From: Sesamum alatum
Taxonomy: Eukaryota; Streptophyta; Magnoliopsida; Lamiales; Pedaliaceae
DNA length: 64,000 nt
Reading direction: 5' to 3'
Assembly: GCA_034509735.1 (NCBI GenBank)
Contig: JACGWO010000011.1
Location: 19,824,979-19,888,978, forward strand
In this document: positions 46,740 to 58,196 of the stretch, one piece after another
How the letters are laid out: the number at the start of each line of letters is the position of its first letter
How positions within the stretch are numbered: the stretch's first letter is position 1
Notes under the pieces: generated by a model
Seen by the model: the letters and a program-made list of their open reading frames with translations, nothing else
Told to the model about the DNA's origin: nothing
Databases searched by the model: none
Position numbers and translations under genes: made by a program

Positions 46740-48552
46740 TTCCATACAATTCTCATCCAATGAGATCCCCAAGTTGTTTTTACCTCACCTCTTCACGTGA
46801 TCCCAAGGACTCCAAGCGAATCACGTTACTAGGCGTTGGACCCAACCCATCAACCGAATCATAGCCTTCACTGTCTCCCCCCACGACTCGTACGATAGGG
46901 AAACAGGAATGTATTCACTTCATTCACAACAATCGTGCAGCTTAATTTTAGTGCATAAACATGTCACGACTCGTGAGACCACGCAATTGGGTAAAACCAG
47001 CTTTCTCACATTGTCACGAATGGAAGGCATGGACGAACAATGCATGCTTAAGTCCATTTATAAGGTCTAATATTTAACTTGGTCCAACCAAGTGAGGTTT
47101 TGCTTAATTGACCTAGACCTCACCACATAAAAAAATACTTCGCATGCTTATGAAACATGATAAATAAACCAATCATTCATCAACCATTCCACATGCAAAA
47201 TAAAAGCCTAGCACGCCCCTGTTGGATGATCACAAGCCCAGAACCATTGCGACCCACTGAGCCCATAGTGGATCTAAAGTCAATCTAAGGGTTGACCCTA
47301 TACTATTACAAGTATATGTAGAAACCATCAATACCCTGATGGGCCTTGCCTCTTTATCCACCATTTTTCGGACCTTCGGCCACCAAGTCTTTGGACCTCC
47401 ATGGGCTCCTTCTTGGGCTTCCTTGGTCTCCTCTTTCTTGGCTTTCCTTGGTCTCCTCATTGAATAATAAATAAAATAAAAATACATCACCACTACCTAC
47501 TCTCATTACAACTGAAATAAGAACCCCGGCGAACACCCAGGGGGAGTACATAGATACGAAGGAAAAATGCCTTATTATTCCAAGAAAAAAAACAAAAGAT
47601 AATGGAGTAAATAAAAGAAGCACGTAGGCCCCCACCCAATAGAAAAAATAAATTATACGTCCGGTCTAAGGGCTTTGTGATCATCCATTTGTCAATCTCA
47701 TTAACACAACTAGCAATATTACATATGCCACGTAAACATGTTATATATTAAATTCATTATAACAATATCACAAGTAGCAAAAAATAAATGCTAGATCCCA
47801 CACAAGAAAACTGATCATTGTGCAACTATTGAAAAATTTCTTGCTAGGAAAACCCCTTCCTCATCATCAAGACAATATCAAATTTTTAGAAGGTTCCCAA
47901 CCTTAACCAAAATAAAATATTTCAAGATAATATTTTTATGAAAAATATGCAGAAAAAAAATCGATAATTTTTCAAAAATCATTTCCACAAAAACAGCACA
48001 AACAGAAAAAACGGCCACGGCGGCCGCGTGCGCGCATAGGCGACCCAGCCTATTGCCTGCACATGTTGGGCTGCTGACCGGGCGCCTGCGCGCAGGATTT
48101 CTTTGCCTGCGTGTGAGCCTGGCTGCATCCCCGCCCGTGCTTTGCCCCTCGCACGTGCTGGATGCGCTGGTGGAGCGGATGCGCGCAGGCTCCCTTGCCT
48201 ACGCACACGCCTGGCCGCGCTCCTTGCGCACGCAATCGGCAGGCCCTGTTTGCTGCGCACAGGCTCCCCTGCTTGTGCGCGTGCTTGGCCATGCACCTTG
48301 TGCGTGTGATCGGCAGACGGTTGTCGTCGTTGATGTTTCCCATTCGTGCTATTATTTCCTTGCACTCTTTTTCCCAAGAAAACAAGAAAATAGTTCAAGA
48401 AAAACAAGAACTCCTAGATCAACTATTCAAGTGCAGAATTAACACAAGTATTTCTACAATTATCAACATGCTTCAATACGAAAAATAAGAATACATCGAG
48501 CATGATTGAACACGTATAGCATGTAAAACCCTAGGCGTGTACACCAAATCGG
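46740..48552 (-). other. Outer copia leader, right part
   Basis: Inverted relative to the inner leader (TCTCATCCAATGAGATCCCC at 46751 is the complement of the inner leader near 32390-32410). It contains the GC-rich patch 48000-48310 with many GCGCACGC-type words. ORFs here are composition artefacts. Confidence 0.75.
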
Positions 48553-48565
48553 GTTCTGATACCAC
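48553..48565 (-). other. Primer binding site of outer copia
   Basis: TTCTGATACCAC on the plus strand, i.e. TGGTATCAGAA on the minus strand just inside the 5' LTR, initiator tRNA-Met type. Confidence 0.8.
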
Positions 48566-50606
48566 TGAAGGACCATGGATCGGCCTGGGAGGCATGCAAC
48601 GGAAGCGTGGAAGAGCGGCAAACATGCATAAACGGAATTTAAAACCGAATCAAGGGGTGCTCCCTTGATTCTCCCGGGCTTTTGGTGGTTCTCATGAATA
48701 AAAGCGATATTAAATATAATTCATGGAGGCCTAGGGTAAAGGAGAAAAACAAGAAATGTAACAAGGATATGTACCCTCGTAGTTTTCTTTATTCGGTTAC
48801 ACGCGTTGTTCCCGAATTTTCCACCAAGATCTCAATGTAGAGACCCTCTAGAAATGTCCCCGCAATTCACCGGAATGCCTTGATACTCCCGTGCTAGCAA
48901 GATATCAAAGAGGGAGAGAAAAATTGACCAAATGCTATTGATTTGAGATCAATTGTTCATATGTCCCCTTGTACTAAACAAGAAGACAAGGAAAATACTT
49001 TTGGAGGAGTGTGAGAGAGAGAGGGCGGTCGAGAGAGGTGGAGAGTTGTGAGAGATGTGTGTTTGAGTATTTATATGATAAGTTCATATAATCCTACTCA
49101 ACTTCTTCCAAAGAGACACACCCTAATCAACCTAGGATTTGACCTAATCAAACCTAATCAACATAGAATTTGACCTAGTCAAACCTAATCAACTTAGGAT
49201 TTCACCTAGTCAAGCTTCATCCTAGCCATCTATCTCAAAAAACCCCTAGATCAAATCTCGTCCATCCATTCTTGATGGGCTTTATGGAATGGACCTATTA
49301 AATCTTATTTAAATGGCTCAAGGTCCAATGGACTTTATGTATTAAATCTAATTAATACTTAAGCCCAAAATAATAATTTCCACCTTTTAATCCAATTAAA
49401 CGGGAAAGCCCAACCTTTAAATTCAGAAATCCAATTTATGAGTTAAGCCCGATTAATCCAATTAATCCATGGTGGCTCATCACTCCAAAACGGGATCAAT
49501 GTAATCCAATTAAATTGTTTCATCTCTCGGAATTAATTTCAAATTAATTCCTTTACTTCCAGTGAATTATGTGTAACTCTTTAGGTTCACCTTCAGATAG
49601 ACTTGAGCCAATCCCCGATTATACCATAACCGGAATTTACCTGTCAACATGGGTGGCTATCTAGCAATGGTCCATGACAGTAGAGATTAAGTGAAAATAT
49701 GGCATGGACATTTAGGATCACGAATGCATACGAGTACAATCCTTCCGTCTACCATCTCACCGCTATAGTCTGGGGCATGGAATATGGACGTTGGTTCCCA
49801 TCCTTGACTTAAGCAACTATACGTAAAGCTCGCAACACTCGTTTACCCTATTGAAAACGTCACGGGGATCCCATCTCACTGTTCAGTCACTGTGCCCAAA
49901 GATTCTAAGAGGAACGAGCCTCAGAGTGTACATGAGACACTAATGTCGAACATTGACAGGAGACGGATTCTATCTTGGAACGCACTGTGTTCACTGCACA
50001 TTCTGACTATGCTAGATAGGGCTTATAGCAACGAAGTCTTTTCACATAGTAGCCTATCACCAAACCTAAGACACAGGCATAGAGTGCATGTGACTGCCGT
50101 GGTTCCTCAAGTCCGAGGACTAATCACATACTATCAGAGCCGGGAATGCCAGTCATACCGACCAAGCCCCTTCAAGCTTCAATATAATTCTCGCGAGTCA
50201 CCTCAATAAGTTGACGCTAAGCCGACTAACCCACTAATATTGCATGGACAACCCTCGTCACTTGTCGATGAAACATGATTGCAATCCTTAGTGCAAGTCT
50301 CACTCAGACCCTCGATACCCAATCTCGAGGTCCTTGACTTGGAGTATTTTAAATCGATCCACAGAATTTGGCTTCATGACTGCTAACCTATGCACAGTCC
50401 AACTTCTTGAATTCACATATCGATCTGTGGGTTTTGTTGTGTAATGAACAGTAACAAATATGCTAGAAGTGAACACAAAAAAAGTATAACATGCCAAGAA
50501 TTGAATATCACTTTTATTCAACACGTAAATATCATATTACACCAACATTGTCAGAAACTGATTACATAAGCCCAATAAATTAGCTTCATGGTCACCTATT
50601 CTAACA
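48566..50606 (-). repeat. LTR3, outer copia 5' LTR
   Basis: 2,041 bp, plus-strand text TGAAGGACCATGG to CACCTATTCTAACA. Partner of 22085-24150. Confidence 0.88.
49068..49075 (-). promoter_or_regulatory. TATA box in LTR3
   Basis: TATAAATA on the minus strand, same place as in the partner LTR. Expected start of outer element RNA. Confidence 0.55.
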
Positions 50607-52062
50607 AAGGTTTGTCAAGCCGTCCAAAATGGCTCGCGAGGAATCGTCGTATGGAATTCTACAAGGCTTGCCCAGTATGACTAGTACTCCTCAACTTTTA
50701 GTACGAGATCTAGTCCTCAGACTTGAGGAACCACGGCAGTCACATATATGTGATGGTTGTATCTTGGATCTAGCAAGAGATGACCGTATCTTTGATGTGG
50801 TCATTGTAAGCCTTGTCCACTGCAGTCAGAACATGTAGTGAGAATGGTGTGTTCCAAGATAGGATTCGTCTCCTATCAGTATGCGATAGTAAAATCCCCT
50901 ATGCGCTCTGAAATGCATTTAAGCTCCCTAAACCTATGGCTACAACAAACGATTAAATAGGAAATGGACTCCTGTGTCAATCGATGGATTAAACGCGTTT
51001 AGAGTTCTTAGCATAGACGTCCAGTCTAGGATGGAACCAACGCCCATTTCCATGTGCTAGACTTAGACCGGGAGACCGCTGACTGAAGGACCGTCCCTGT
51101 ATGGTACTCGGAAGCCTAAATGTTCATGTCAAATTCACTTAGTCTCTAGTGCCATGGACTATTGCTAGACGGCCACTCATGGTAGTAGGTGTTTCTGGAT
51201 TAATGGTTAATAAGAATTAATTAATTAAATTAGATTTAATTAAATAATTGTGTTAGACATAAATCCAAGTCTAGCTGAGGATGAACCTAAAGAGCCACAC
51301 ACAGATCACTACGGAAGTAATAGAATTAATTTGAATTTAATTCTAGAAGAAATAAAATTAATTTAAATAGTTTTAATTAATTATAGAGAGTAAATGATTA
51401 GATTATTTAATAAAAGATCCATTTAATGAATGACCCAATATTTAATTAATTGAATTAATTAAATTTGAATCGTGCACAATTAAACTAACTTGATTGGTTT
51501 AATTGGGCTTGGTTCAATTAATTAATTAAATTAATTAATTCATGGGGACGGGCTCAATTTATTTAATTAGATTAAACAAATAAGTTTGGTTACTTATAGG
51601 ACTTTTAATTGATGAGATTAATTAATTGGTTGAGCTTGGACAAGCCCAGTCCATGAGGGAGCCCAGACCAAAGAGGATTTGGAGGCTCCTCCTTAGGGAA
51701 TGAATATGGCCGAGAATAGAACCTAAGGAGCCTTATTCTCGACCACCACCAACACCATCAGGACTAGGTTCATTATGTTTGACTTGGGTGTTATGGAAAG
51801 TCAAATACATCAAGGCTTGATTAGCTTGACTAATTGAGGGTTGACTTGTGTGCTATGGTAAGCACAAAATTAGCAAGAACAACTTGAGAGGATCTATGTT
51901 GATCATATCGGGGGCACAAACCCGGAACAACTTTAGTAGCCGAATCAGAAATCAAAGAGAGAAAAAGTATATTCGATTTACGTTAATGTATTGTTTTTCG
52001 GTTTCCTCACCTAAGTCACTTATGATATTTATTGTTTATTAGTTTTTACATTCTTAATAAAG
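50607..52062 (+). repeat. LTR0, 3' part
   Basis: Continues LTR0 after the outer copia. Words such as CTCAGACTTGAGGAACCACGG, AGTCTCTAGTGCCATGGACT and CTAGACGGCCACTC are shared with LTR1 in the same orientation. The middle is rich in AATTAATT. No coding content. It ends at the 5S-like segment. Confidence 0.7.
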
Positions 52063-52199
52063 GGGTGCGATCATACCAACACAGATACATCGCGTGCCAT
52101 CAGAACTCTAAAGTTAAGCATGATTAAGCGAGAGTAATAAAAAAAACAAAAAAAAACAAAAGAGAGAGATGCACACCCAAAGTGTGTCCTCGTGTCTCC
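52063..52199 (+). pseudogene. 5S rRNA-like sequence (retroelement-borne or rDNA fossil)
   Basis: GGGTGCGATCATACC, CCATCAGAACTC, AGTTAAGC and GCGAGAGTA occur in the order and spacing of the first two thirds of plant 5S rRNA. An A-rich stretch (52136-52161) replaces the next part. GTCCTCGTGT at 52187 matches the 5S 3' end. The AGTTAAGC...GAG segment is the internal promoter A box region. A box C like GGATGGGTGACC is lost. Cassandra-type TRIM elements carry 5S domains in their LTRs, which is the likeliest source. It is not a functional 5S gene. Confidence 0.75.
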
Positions 52200-54014
52200 A
52201 AAGTGGAGCGAGAGTTTTCCTTCTGTATGAAATTATCATCTATGAAAATAAGCAACTCAAAAACGTTTTTGATAACCTCTATCCACTGCTCATGTTGTTG
52301 CACTGTATGTGCAAATAACATGGTGTCTCCACGTGAGAGACAAAAGGAATCCCACTCTCTCATCCAGTCTCATCCACTAATTGCACTCTTCAAGTGGCGG
52401 CTAGGGCATTAATATTTCAATCAGATTTGTTTTAATTTGTCGGACAAATTAAATCAAGCTCAATACTTAATTTGTTGGGTTTATTTAATTTAATCAAATA
52501 AATACCCAATAGAAAATCCATGTGAATATATAATCTAATTAAATATCTACAAGCTCAAATATACTCAATTAATAAATTTAATTTATTAATCGAGCCCAAA
52601 TAATTAATTAATTCAATTAATTAATTTAAGTCCCTCTGCTGTAATTAATGAATTCAATTCATTAATTAGACAAGCGTATCTACTAATTAATTAATGAATC
52701 CAATTCACTAATTAATTAGTCCAAGCTTATTTCAAATTAATTCAATTAATTTAAAATATTAAGCCCAAATTTAATTAATTATAATTAAAATCTTAGGTCA
52801 TCCGTCCAATGGATTATCCAAATAAATGCTCCAATCATATAATTTTCTCAATAAATTAATTTAATCCAATAAAATTAATTTATTTCATTTGGAATTAATT
52901 CAAAATTAGTTTTCAATCAATTTTACAATGATTTGTATGTGACTCTTTAGGTTCACCCTCACCTATACTTGGGCTTGTGTCCACAATTCATTAAATTTAA
53001 TTTAATAATTATTTCTAATTAGTCAATAACCAGAGAAGCCTGTTACCATGGGTAGTCGTCTAACAACGGTCCATGGCACTAGAGACTAGGTGAATGTTAG
53101 CGTGAATATTTAGGCTCCGAGTTCCATATGGGTATGGGGCTTCCGTCAACCATCTCCCGCCCTTAGTCTAGGTGATGGAATTAGGTATCGGTTCCCATCC
53201 TAGACTAAGCAACTATGCTTCATACTCGATATGTGTTTACTCTATTGAACCGATCTAGGGAACCTATTCCTAATCAATCAATCGCTTCAGCCAAAGACTT
53301 TAAGAGTTTAAACCATCTCAGATCGCATAGGACAACTACTGTCGAATACTGATAGGGGATAGATTCTTTCTTGAAATCTATTGTCCTCACTACATACTCA
53401 GACTACGGTGGACAAAGCTTATGATGACCATATCTCAGGATACAGTCACCGCTCGCCAAAGATACAGTCTTCATACGTAAGCGACTGTCATGATTCCTCA
53501 AGTGAAAGGACTAATCTCGTACTACCGAAACTGAAAATTCCAGTTATACCGATCAAGCCTCCAAGTCTTTCATATGACGGTTCCCGCGAATCTGTTTAGT
53601 TAGTCAACTACCTTACCAACCAACCCACTAAAATTGCATAGACGGCCCACGTCTATCACTGGTGAAACTCGACACTCACCCAGTGAATTTAATACTTAGT
53701 ACAAGTCTCTATAGCACAGACTTGATGCCTAGTCTCGAGATCCTCAACTTGGAACATTTCAGACATACCCTTAGAAGTTGGTTTGATATCCGCCAACCTA
53801 AGTGCAACCCAACTCCACTGGTTTATCATTCGGTCTATGGGTATTTGTTGTGACATCAAAATGGCGTTTTAACATGAACAGTGATCACAACAAACACTTA
53901 TGTCATAGATGAATACCCATTCTATTTATCATGTTAATATTACTTTTCATAAAGATCGATGAATAGTTTCTGGAACTACCAAACCAATTGGCTTTCTGAT
54001 ACCCTATTCTAACA
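52200..54014 (-). repeat. Opposing LTR0-like LTR on the minus strand
   Basis: Ends CCCTATTCTAACA at 54014, i.e. TGTTAGAATAGGG as a minus-strand start. Shared words include AACGGTCCATGGCACTAGAG at 53066 and ATTCCTCAAGTG near 53493, inverted relative to LTR0. The middle is AATTAATT-rich like LTR0. The inner boundary near 52400 is uncertain. Confidence 0.65.
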
Positions 54015-55150
54015 TTTAAGTGTCGAACGCCCAATAAATCAAAGGATACACCCACTTGACTCGGTATTAAATTTGAATTAAATTCCAACTTCCGTTGCTT
54101 TCTCCTATTCCTGGGCACGTACCATTTCTTTAAAAAAGTAATATCAAGATAAAATGGACCGCATATAGTTTATGCTAATTATTTACTTATCTCAATCTTA
54201 CAACGATTTATTAGATGGTGCTGCTCAACCCTCTACTTTATCATCGTGTTCTATAGTAAGTCATAATCCATATAATCAAAACATTGAGAATGTCTTAAAT
54301 TCTAAATAAAATATTAAATAGTATCTGTACATTTTTCATCAATCTTTTATTATTTCATTTCTATCAAAATTCAAATCTCCATTTCACTTTCTCCTAAATA
54401 ATTGGACGTCTAACTTTTTCAGGTATATATATAATTTGTCAATTAATTCATAAGAATTTATTTTATTAAAACCCCTCATATTCTTATATCTATTGTGCTT
54501 GATAATACTCCTAGATTAAATTATCTCAAAGATCTTATATTCTTTAAAATATAATTTTTAATATTTCTCAAATATCACCGTCTAGTATTTCTATTAATTT
54601 TTCATCAATTCCTCACTATTATCACAATTAATTAAACACCTACATTAAGTATATGATTAATTAACCCATTTAAGTTGAACGAATCTACTAAATTAAATAA
54701 ATTAATTAATTGGCTATACCCCCAAATGAAATTAATTATTTAATCCATCAATAATTTATAAGTAGTCAACTCATACAATTTTTTTGATTAAATATTAAAT
54801 TCGATAGTTAAATTACATTTAATGAGTTTATTAATCAAATAATATAAATATATTAATTAATTAAAATTAAACCTTACCCGTTGCGGGGCTCTCGGAGAAA
54901 AAAAAAAACAAAAATGTGAATAAGCTTCATTGTGAAAATGAATTTGTTAGCCGGCTCACATGTTAGCTAGGTTAGGATGTGAGGAATCTTCTATCAACAC
55001 TATGTTACCGGATGCAGTCAGGGCAACTACTTTAGCTGATTTCCCTACTGATTAATTTAATCCAACTGTATTTCCGTAAAAAAAATATGGATTTGGATTC
55101 TGAATTGACGGCTTTTGATTACATAAGAATGGTGAGGCTAGGGGTGCAAG
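54015..55150. other. Unassigned AT-rich stretch
   Basis: Rich in AATTAATT words, no ORF of note and no recognised element. A short GC-rich phrase TTGCGGGGCTCTCGGAG at 54879 followed by A10 could be a fossil 3' end. Confidence 0.4.
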
Positions 55151-55276
55151 ATGAGTCGAGCCACTAGTGATCTTTGCGAGCCGGCTCTTCAAGAACTCCT
55201 TTAGGAGTCGAGCTCAATCCCAAATAGGTATTATACTTGAGTCGAGCTCCTTGGGGACACAGACCAAGATATTCGC

Positions 55277-55522
55277 TTGGCTACCGTCCCCCTCAAGTTC
55301 GCAGCAAGGGGTCAGCTGCCGATTGGATCACGTGACAGATGGGGCCGGCGGAATGTGGCAAGCGGAGTTATGCACGGGGACCGCAAACAGTGTAGGGGCA
55401 TTAGTATTATCGAGCTGGATTCAGATCTTATTCAGGCTTCTAAGCGGCGTCTTTCTCTGATCGATGAATCTTCCATTTCTCTATCGGCGGTGGCTGCGGA
55501 GCAGTCCCCCCAGCAATCATGA
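55277..55522 (+). pseudogene. LINE ORF1 C-terminal tail
   Basis: An open frame ending SLSAVAAEQSPQQS with TGA at 55520-55522. It overlaps the ORF2 start codon as ATGA (55519-55522). The charged, Ser-rich tail and the position before the endonuclease fit L1 ORF1 (an RNA-binding protein). The zinc-knuckle part is not seen. Confidence 0.55.
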
Positions 55523-56260
55523 AATCCATAGCTTGGAATTGTCAGGTATTGGGGGCCTCTTGGACAATTCGGATGCTCCGGGAGCTCATCCGGCTCCATA
55601 ACCCCAGCTTGGTTTTCATTTCCGAGGCCAAGTGCAATGCTAGGAGATACTATCAGCTGAAAGAGAAGTTGAATTACTTTTGTATGGGGATCCCATCTTG
55701 GGGCCTAAGCGGTGGGGTTCTTCTATTGTGGAGGAAGGATATCGAGGTTTGAGTTCAGTCATACGCGGCTCACCATGTCGACGCTATAGTACAGGAACAG
55801 TAAGGGACAATCAGGTGGTGCTTCACTGGGTTTTATGGCCATCCGGAGGTTCCAAATTAAAGGGGACGTGGGACTTGCTACGACTTTTGGCTCGACAGTG
55901 AAAGAGGCCATGAATGTGTATGGGGGACTTTAATGAACTGCTACACCAACATGAGGAGGAAGGCATGCATACTCGGGCCCCGTGCCAAATCAAGGCGTTT
56001 CGGGAATACTTATCTGACTGTAACTTACAAGATATGGTCTGCAGCGGGCCATGGTTCACATGGAGCAATCATAGGGAATTTTCAAGGACCGTTTGGGAGC
56101 GACTCGACCATGCCTACTATAATTCGGTGGCGTCCCTGTTTCCGACGGCGAGGGTGACAGAGGCTTGCTCGGACCACGCTGCCTTGTGAGTAGACCTGGT
56201 CGCTCGGAAGGAAGGGGAACCCAAACGAACCAAGGCTCAATTCAGGTTCGAGGCCGCGTA
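55519..56260 (+). pseudogene. LINE ORF2 endonuclease domain
   Basis: The ATG at 55519 begins MKSIAWNCQVLGASWTIRML, then NPSLVFISEAKC and GGVLLLWRKDIEV, the N-terminal strands of an AP-type endonuclease. After a frameshift, CMGDFNELLHQHEE (from 55914), FREYLSDCNLQDM, GPWFTWSNHRE, VWERLDHAYYN and ACSDHAAL give the G-D-F-N and S-D-H catalytic motifs. A stop at 56187 and frame changes around 55750 break it. It would nick target DNA to prime reverse transcription. Confidence 0.85.
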
Positions 56261-56499
56261 GCTGCGTTCGGCGGAGTGCAAAGATGTCTCACCAAGCTGG
56301 GGTGCCGTGAGGGGGCTGATTCGACAGAAACGCTAGCCAAAAGATACAGAGTAGTCAGTTGAGGCTGCTACCTTGGCACCGCACTACGTTTGGCAACATC
56401 TCTCGACAGATTCGAGAGCTAACCGATGAACTCAAGGCCCACCCAGGGGCGGTGATTACTGCAGAGTCTAAAACGGTAGGAGGAGGGGTTGTGGGGTGA

Positions 56500-58095
56500 G
56501 TTGGAAGAATTACTCGAGAGGGAGGAAACCACGTGGCAGCAACAGGGGAAGGCCTTGTAGTTTAAGGAAGGGGATCGTAACACCGCTTTCTTCCATGCGG
56601 TAGCAATGGATGGAAGGCAATGAAAAGAGATCAAACTCCTTCAGCGTGAATCCGGTGAGGTGGTGATCGATGCTAACAGTATCCAGTGTATTGTCCTTGA
56701 GTACTTTGCAGCCATATTCCAGTTAACACAGCCACAAGAGGATGTGATAGATGGGTGGTGGCGGGTCTAGACCCGAAGGTAACACTGTAGAGGAGGTCAA
56801 GCACGCACTAGACGGGATGCACCCCCTCAAATCACCGGACCCTGACAGTATGTCTCCTATCTTCTTCCAAAAATTTTGGTCACTTGTGGGTTCGGACGTT
56901 AGTAAGTGTGTCCTTCAAATTCTCAATCATCAAATGCTAGTGCCTCACTTGAACCATATGCATATTGTCTTGCTCCCGAAGTGCCCTAATCCCGAAACAA
57001 TGTCAGAATTTCACCCAATTTCTTTGTGCAATGTCGTTTATAAAATAGCCTCTAAGTCGATCGCTAATCGTATCAAACCTCTGTTAGATGACATTATTTC
57101 TCCCTCGCAATTCGCCTTTGTCCCTGGCCGTTTAATCATTTATATTGTCCTCATTCCCTATGAAATTAACCACTATTTAGCTCATAAGTATAGTGGCAAA
57201 AACTGGTCACGTGTCCCTGAAGGTCGACCTTAGTAAAGCCTACGACCGGGTGAAATATATTTTCTTGAGAGAATGCTCCTTAGATTAGGATTCCACCCTC
57301 GCTTCATGGAATTTATTATGTTGTATGTTACTTCAGTTTCCTTCTCCTTTATGATTAATGGTGGGTCATCTAGATTCATATGACTGGAAAGAGGACTCTA
57401 TCAAGGGGACCCTCTCTTTCCGTATTTATTTCTTTTCTGTGCAGAAGCATTCAGCAGAATGGTGAGGAGAGCCAAGGAGGATGGATGTCTTCGTGGGCTG
57501 CGGGTCAGCCGGAGCAGCCCCCGTGTGTCACACCTGTTGTTCGATGATGATACTCTCATTTTCTGTGATGCCACGCAAGACACCATGGTCAGCATTGGGA
57601 GTTTGTTAGGCAATTTTGACGGGGGCTTCGAGGCTGCAAGTGAATTACCAGAAGTCAGCGATTGTCTTCAATAGGACTGTCCCGCTATCAGAACAGGAAG
57701 AATTGGCTACGGTCTTGGGAGTTAGTCGTCTATAGAAACATGAAAAATACTTCAGCCTTCCGGCTATCGTCGGTCAATCGAAGAGGGAAGTGTTCGCGGG
57801 TTGAAGGAGCGAGTCTGGAAATGCTTTCAAAGCTGGATGTTAAAGTGCCTTTCGCAAGCAGGGAGAGGTGTCCTAATCCAATCGGTCATTCAGGTGTTAC
57901 TGGCCTATGTCATGAATTGCTTCCTTCTCTCCGACTCGCTTCTGTCGGAACTGCAATAGACGGATTTACTGGGTCTCATGGGCGTCTTTGTGTCATAGCA
58001 AGGCAGACGGCGGTTTGGGCTTTATGAGGTTCCGAGCGCAGAACTTGGCGCTGCTATCCAAACAAGTGTGGAGGATGGCACTGAACCCCAACAAC
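56500..58095 (+). pseudogene. LINE ORF2 reverse transcriptase domain
   Basis: An open stretch at 56751-57233 reads NTVEEVKHALDGMHPLKSPD, SPIFFQKFWSLVG, LLPKCPNPETMSEFHPISLC, NVVYKIASKSIANRIKPLLD and SPSQFAFVPGRLI. In other frames follow KVDLSKAYDRVKY with motif A, then VSHLLFDDDTLIFCDA, where the catalytic motif reads F-D-D-D instead of F-A-D-D, and RVWKCFQSWMLKCLSQAGRG. The C-terminal end GGLGFMRFRAQNLALLSKQV is cut at 58095. At least four frame changes. Confidence 0.87.
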
Positions 58096-58196
58096 TTTTG
58101 AACTATTCTTCCTGCACACAGTATGTAAATACAAAAAGATATTTCAATACATATTTTTCTAATCTTCCCCTTGCAGCAAGTACGCAACCAAACAGG

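Larger units (their letters stand above)
22085..50606 (-). mobile_element. Outer Ty1/copia retrotransposon, minus strand, split by the inner copia
   Basis: Minus-strand order from right to left: LTR (48566-50606), primer site (48553-48565), leader (46740-48552 continuing at 28225-28463), gag, integrase, reverse transcriptase-RNase H, polypurine tract (24151-24165), LTR (22085-24150). Integrase before RT identifies copia. Flanking pentamers are AAGGG (22080-22084) and AAGGT (50607-50611). The inner copia (28464-46739) sits in the leader. All genes have stops, so it is not autonomous now. Confidence 0.9.
55151..58095 (+). mobile_element. L1-type LINE, 5'- and 3'-truncated
   Basis: ORF1 tail, ORF2 endonuclease and ORF2 reverse transcriptase follow in order on the plus strand. 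It is GC-richer than its surroundings. Homology ends near 58095, after LSKQVWRMALNPNN, before the zinc-binding end of ORF2. No poly-A tail or target duplication seen. It belongs to a different L1 lineage from the copies in R1/R2. Confidence 0.85.

Noticed and set aside
52063..52199. Functional 5S rRNA gene
   Set aside because: The middle of the molecule is replaced by A-rich sequence and box C is missing. A single copy lies in LTR surroundings.
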